Below, piece by piece: positions 61,330-64,000 of a stretch of DNA of 64,000 nucleotides. Both the position numbers and the translations under genes were made by a program. Origin of the DNA: Chloroflexota bacterium (lineage in GTDB: Bacteria > Chloroflexota > UBA6077 > FW602-bin22 > JAMCVK01); assembly GCA_023475225.1 (NCBI GenBank), contig JAMCVK010000038.1, positions 1 to 64,000 of the forward strand, in the 5' to 3' direction. The first letter of the stretch is position 1, and every line of letters starts with the position of its first letter. The notes beneath the pieces are model-generated. The model searched no databases. It had not been told where the DNA came from and saw only the letters and a program-made list of their open reading frames with translations.

Positions 61330-62139
61330 TTAACCAATATAAACTTTTTTAATAGAGTCCAACGCTGTCCTAATTAGAGGCGCGCTTTCTCTATATGCTT
61401 CAAGGACAGTTTTATAACTCACATCAGAACGACAAACAAAATTCCAAAAATCTTTTCCAATAAGAAGTTCCTCCTCAGCGAAAAATTGTTTTACTCTCTC
61501 CTGTCTCTAAGGTTTATTTTCGCCATAACGATTATAAGCAGTTGCGAAAAAGATATTGATCTCCGTTTTTTGTGGTAAAACATTTGAGAGCATTGCAAAC
61601 TGTTCTAAAATCGCTTCTTTTTCTGAACGGGCTTTCTTATTATCTAAGTCGCCGCCGATTTTAAGCTCAATAAGATGATGAGCATTTGTCTCCCTATCAA
61701 TCAAATAGTAATCGCTATCATGTCGCTTTATGGGTGCTCTATCCTTAGTAGAGATTGTACGCAAAACCTGATAATCTTTTACGCTCGGCTTTATTTCGTG
61801 CCTCTTGTATTTTTCTAGCAATTCTGCAATAACTCTTGTCTGTTCAACAGCCAATGGGCCTTCAACATTTCTTTTAACTTCAAAACTCAATGTCGCGATG
61901 TTTATAGCCAGCGATTCCAACATATTCCCCAACAAACTATCTAAGGACCGCACAAGTGCGGTGTAATATTGAATTTCTTTGCCTAACGCTTCAATAAAAA
62001 CATTGTGGATTTTCATATTGATAATCCCTTCCGGATTATCTACTTCACCCTCGTGCCTAGCTTGAAAACCTTGAGCGTAGGACTCAACGGCAGTATGCAC
62101 CAATGTTTTGATTGTCTTTTTGTCAGGTATTGATCGCAT
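61330..62139 (-). pseudogene. TdeIII-like type II restriction endonuclease with in-frame amber codon
   Basis: An N-terminal part of 210 residues (61507-62139) ends YGENKP-stop. The stop is TAG (61507-61509); reading on in the same frame adds RQERVKQFFAEEELLIGKDFW... for 58 residues to TAA 61330. Together about 269 residues, the TdeIII family size. The nuclease core around SDYYLIDRETNAHHLIELK remains. The TAG most likely replaces a TGG Trp. The C-terminus is needed in the family, so the nuclease is probably inactive. Upstream of the methyltransferase, as in R-M pairs. Confidence 0.72.
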
Positions 62140-62143
62140 ATTT

Positions 62144-62268
62144 TTACTCTTTTATTAAATCGTCTACTCTAACATTTAACGCCTTGGCAATTTTTGTTAA
62201 AGTCTCAATAGTTGGGTTTTTATTAGCGTCTGATTCAATCTTCCCCCAGAATTGACGAAAGTTGCATA
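62144..62268 (-). pseudogene. 5'-truncated XRE-type (controller) regulator
   Basis: Only the second half of an XRE helix-turn-helix remains: FWGKIESDANKNPTIETL, then TKIAKALNVRVDDLIKE to the stop. The N-terminal 30 or so residues are missing; upstream the sequence becomes the 3' end of tRNA-Pro. No suitable start codon. It probably was the C protein of the R-M system. Confidence 0.75.
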
Positions 62269-62271
62269 TGG

Positions 62272-62346
62272 TCGGGGCGGTGCGATTCGAACGCACGACC
62301 ACCTGCACCCCATACAGGTGCGCTAACCGGACTGCGCTACGCCCCG
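62272..62346 (-). tRNA. tRNA-Pro (anticodon GGG)
   Basis: 75 bases on the minus strand, from discriminator A at 62272 to the 5' base at 62346. Acceptor stem CGGGGCG/CGCCCCG, D arm GCGC-GCGC, anticodon arm CCTGT-ATGGGGT-GCAGG with anticodon GGG, T arm GTGCG-TTCGAAT-CGCAC. The terminal CCA is not encoded. The R-M island begins within a few bases of the 3' end. Confidence 0.93.
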
Positions 62347-62354
62347 CAGCCGAT

Positions 62355-62383
62355 AGTATAGCCGATTTTGTCTGCCCGGTCAA
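62355..62383 (-). promoter_or_regulatory. promoter of tRNA-Pro
   Basis: On the minus strand TTGACC (62378-62383), 17-base spacer, TATACT (62355-62360), 8 bases before the tRNA 5' end. Back to back with the phosphodiesterase promoter. Confidence 0.8.
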
Positions 62384-62388
62384 GCTGC

Positions 62389-62416
62389 TTGACACAGAGA
62401 TTTGCAGTGGTAAAAT
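62389..62416 (+). promoter_or_regulatory. promoter of the phosphodiesterase gene
   Basis: TTGACA (62389-62394), 16-base spacer, TAAAAT (62411-62416). The leader of about 120 bases shows no recognised riboswitch. Confidence 0.55.
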
Positions 62417-62538
62417 GATTATAACGATATATTAATTACTGCTGAGGACCCAAAGACTTTCCCCGCAAGAACCACCGCTGGTGTCCCGCACCTGGTCCTG
62501 CGAGTACGCTAGAGGGGTCACAATCAGGAGGATAGATT

Positions 62539-64000
62539 ATGATCAAAATGCCCAAGAAGGCGATGGTCATCGGTCTGGATGCCCCCATAGCCCAACGGGT
62601 CTACGACTACGCTAAGCAGGGCAAACTGCCGACTATCGCCCGTTTGATCGAAAACGGCGTCTACGCCATCGATTGTCTCGTCCCTTTCCCCACCATCACT
62701 CCACCCAACTGGACGACCATCGTCACCGGGGCCTGGCCGGGTACCCACGGCATCACCGATTTCACCGTTCACCGGCCTGGTGACCCCTTCGATCAGCTGC
62801 ATCAGGGCTTCGATAGCGCTGATTGTCAAGCCGAATATATCTGGGATGCGGCAGCGCGGGTGGGCAAGAAGAGCATCATCATCAACTGGCCATCCACCTG
62901 GCCGCCCACCTTAGAAGAGGGGTACCAGCTCGGCGGGGTTGGATTAGGAATCAACGAATGGCGCAATATTTATCGGGGGGATGTACGGCTGGGACTCCTC
63001 TATCTCTGCGATCTTTGCGACGATCAGGTCTTCTCCACCGAGGTGCATCCCTTAGCCACGGAGATTGAGCTCCAAGAGGCCCGCGGTTGGCAAAATATGC
63101 CCCCAGCCAAACGGAGCCTGGAGGCTGAGCTGCCCCTGGTCTACCGCCGGGCCAGATTCCCGCTGGAGCCGAAGACATGGCATCTGTTAGTGCTGGACAC
63201 CACGGGCGATGGCTATGATCGCATCCTTCTGTCTGAGACGAAGGATGCAGCAGCGGCCTTCGCTGACCTGGGCGTTGGGGAATGGAGCCAGCGCATAGTG
63301 GCCGAGTTTGCTTCCCATGATGGCCCAAAGAAGGCCGCCTTCCGTTGTCGGTTGGTGAGGCTGTCCCCAGAGGCAACCGAGCTGTGTCTGTACGTTACCG
63401 GGCTCTGCGCGCTGGAGGGATGGTCTTACCCGGAGTCGCTGGCGGCGGAGATATCCTCTGAGGAGGGACTACCCATGACCCGTGGGGTGGGGTTACTCGA
63501 TCCGGAGTGGATAGGCAAGCAGACCTTCCTGGATTCCTTCGCCTTTCAACATGCCTGGTTGGCCGATGCCGCCTGCTATCTCCTCGCTCATAAACAATGG
63601 GACCTCTTCTTCCTGCACGCCCACACCCCCGACTGGATGTATCATATCTTCGGTCACAGGTTCGATCCGCTGACGGCGTCGAATGAACAGGAAGCTGCTG
63701 ATTATCAAGGGTTAGAGCTGGCCGTATACCAGAATTTGGATGCGCTGATCGGCCGCATCACGGCCCTGGCTGGTGAGGAAACGCTGGTTATCATCGTCTC
63801 GGACCATGGTGCTAAGGCCACCACGGCCTCCTTCGCCCCGGTCAAGGCCCTGGCCGAGGCCGGCCTAACGATATTCAAGGATGTCCCAGCCGGACAGGAG
63901 GAGGTAGATTGGTTGGATATCCCGGCGGGGCAAAGGGAGATAGATTGGTCGAAGAGCCGCGCCGTCGTCCAGCGTTCCTGCTATGTCTATGTCAACCTCA
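62539..64000 (+). CDS. type I phosphodiesterase / alkaline phosphatase superfamily protein, partial
   Basis: At least 487 residues, cut by the window end. Metal site blocks: the N-terminal MVIGLDAP, the nucleophile Thr region FPTITPPNWTTIVTGAWPGTHGI and the later IVSDHGAKATTAS. This matches phosphodiesterase/nucleotide pyrophosphatase and related alkaline-phosphatase-fold hydrolases. No obvious signal peptide at the N-terminus, so probably cytoplasmic. ATG 62539 lies 6 bases after AGGAGG. Substrate unknown. It has its own promoter. Confidence 0.85.
   Translation, partial: MIKMPKKAMVIGLDAPIAQRVYDYAKQGKLPTIARLIENGVYAIDCLVPFPTITPPNWTTIVTGAWPGTHGITDFTVHRPGDPFDQLHQGFDSADCQAEYIWDAAARVGKKSIIINWPSTWPPTLEEGYQLGGVGLGINEWRNIYRGDVRLGLLYLCDLCDDQVFSTEVHPLATEIELQEARGWQNMPPAKRSLEAELPLVYRRARFPLEPKTWHLLVLDTTGDGYDRILLSETKDAAAAFADLGVGEWSQRIVAEFASHDGPKKAAFRCRLVRLSPEATELCLYVTGLCALEGWSYPESLAAEISSEEGLPMTRGVGLLDPEWIGKQTFLDSFAFQHAWLADAACYLLAHKQWDLFFLHAHTPDWMYHIFGHRFDPLTASNEQEAADYQGLELAVYQNLDALIGRITALAGEETLVIIVSDHGAKATTASFAPVKALAEAGLTIFKDVPAGQEEVDWLDIPAGQREIDWSKSRAVVQRSCYVYVNL

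Noticed and set aside
61507-61509. UAG in the TdeIII-like gene read as pyrrolysine, given MtmB- and MttB-family genes in the window
   Set aside because: Both methyltransferases lack UAG, no pylT or pylS is seen, and a Trp codon mutation explains the stop more simply.
62144-62395. Full-length 83-residue XRE protein
   Set aside because: Its first 40 codons lie across the tRNA-Pro gene and its promoter; only the C-terminal part matches the XRE family.

Overview
The window looks like a piece of chromosome from an anaerobic, probably uncultured bacterium, most likely of the Chloroflexota. This is an inference from gene content, not a phylogeny. It combines an R3H-domain SpoIIIAA-like ATPase, an archaeal-type ATP-dependent DNA ligase, a Grd selenoprotein reductase, many corrinoid methyltransferase genes, and GC-rich intergenic repeats of a kind often seen in that phylum. 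Most of the window is GC-rich. A short AT-rich island near 60.3-62.3 kb stands out.

Layout. 0.2-11.7 kb: housekeeping and secreted-protease genes: argD-argR, endonuclease V, a DUF402 protein, a histone-deacetylase-like hydrolase, prfB with its programmed frameshift, a peptidase-MA-type protein, a flavin reductase, a DNA ligase and a lipoprotein-like metallopeptidase. 11.9-32.3 kb, all on the minus strand: a GntR regulator with its own promoter, then a run of 17 tightly packed catabolic genes read from a near-perfect sigma70 promoter at 32.3 kb. In transcription order these are a CUT1-type ABC importer, a methyltetrahydrofolate methyltransferase, a corrinoid protein, a pyrrolysine-free MtmB homologue, an FGGY kinase, an LsrF/DhnA-type aldolase, a GlcD-like and a GlcF-like oxidoreductase subunit, an amidohydrolase, a zinc alcohol dehydrogenase, an Ftr (formylmethanofuran:H4MPT formyltransferase) homologue, a second corrinoid protein, an MttB-family methyltransferase and an aldo/keto reductase. 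I regard this as the best candidate for an undescribed system: import of a methylated, sugar- or polyol-like or nitrogenous compound, removal of methyl groups through two corrinoid proteins to a folate, and oxidation or cleavage of the remaining skeleton. The substrate cannot be read from the sequence.

32.5-53 kb: ilvE, a membrane protein, a flavoprotein, yjbQ and trxB. Next comes a cassette of split transketolase, RuBisCO-like protein and PfpI-type protein, bracketed by direct repeats that include a broken copy of a small zinc-ribbon gene. Then hsp20, a DUF72 protein, dnaN behind a truncated membrane-protein gene, a sugar-nucleotide-type dehydratase, pdxS-pdxT, an acetyltransferase-like protein, the R3H ATPase, tmk, a DarA-like cyclic-di-AMP receptor and zinc-ribbon proteins.

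53.2-60.3 kb: an orphan Cas6-like gene, divergent from a LacI-regulated Grd operon (grdE-type, grdB-type, grdC, thioredoxin, grdA). Two genes of this operon read an in-frame UGA as selenocysteine. The LacI-type operator, a perfect 14-bp palindrome, overlaps the -10 box of the operon promoter. No grdD is present. 60.3-62.3 kb: an AT-rich, decayed restriction-modification island (small membrane protein, DNA methyltransferase, TdeIII-like endonuclease with an in-frame amber codon, 5'-truncated XRE regulator) that stops at the 3' end of tRNA-Pro(GGG). 62.5 kb to the end: an alkaline-phosphatase-superfamily phosphodiesterase that runs off the window.

The Grd operon and the methyltransferase operon may be linked. 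Sarcosine and betaine reductases release methylamines, and the MtmB/MttB families demethylate such amines or betaines. That link is a hypothesis. A family of mosaic palindromic repeats fills most of the long intergenic gaps.
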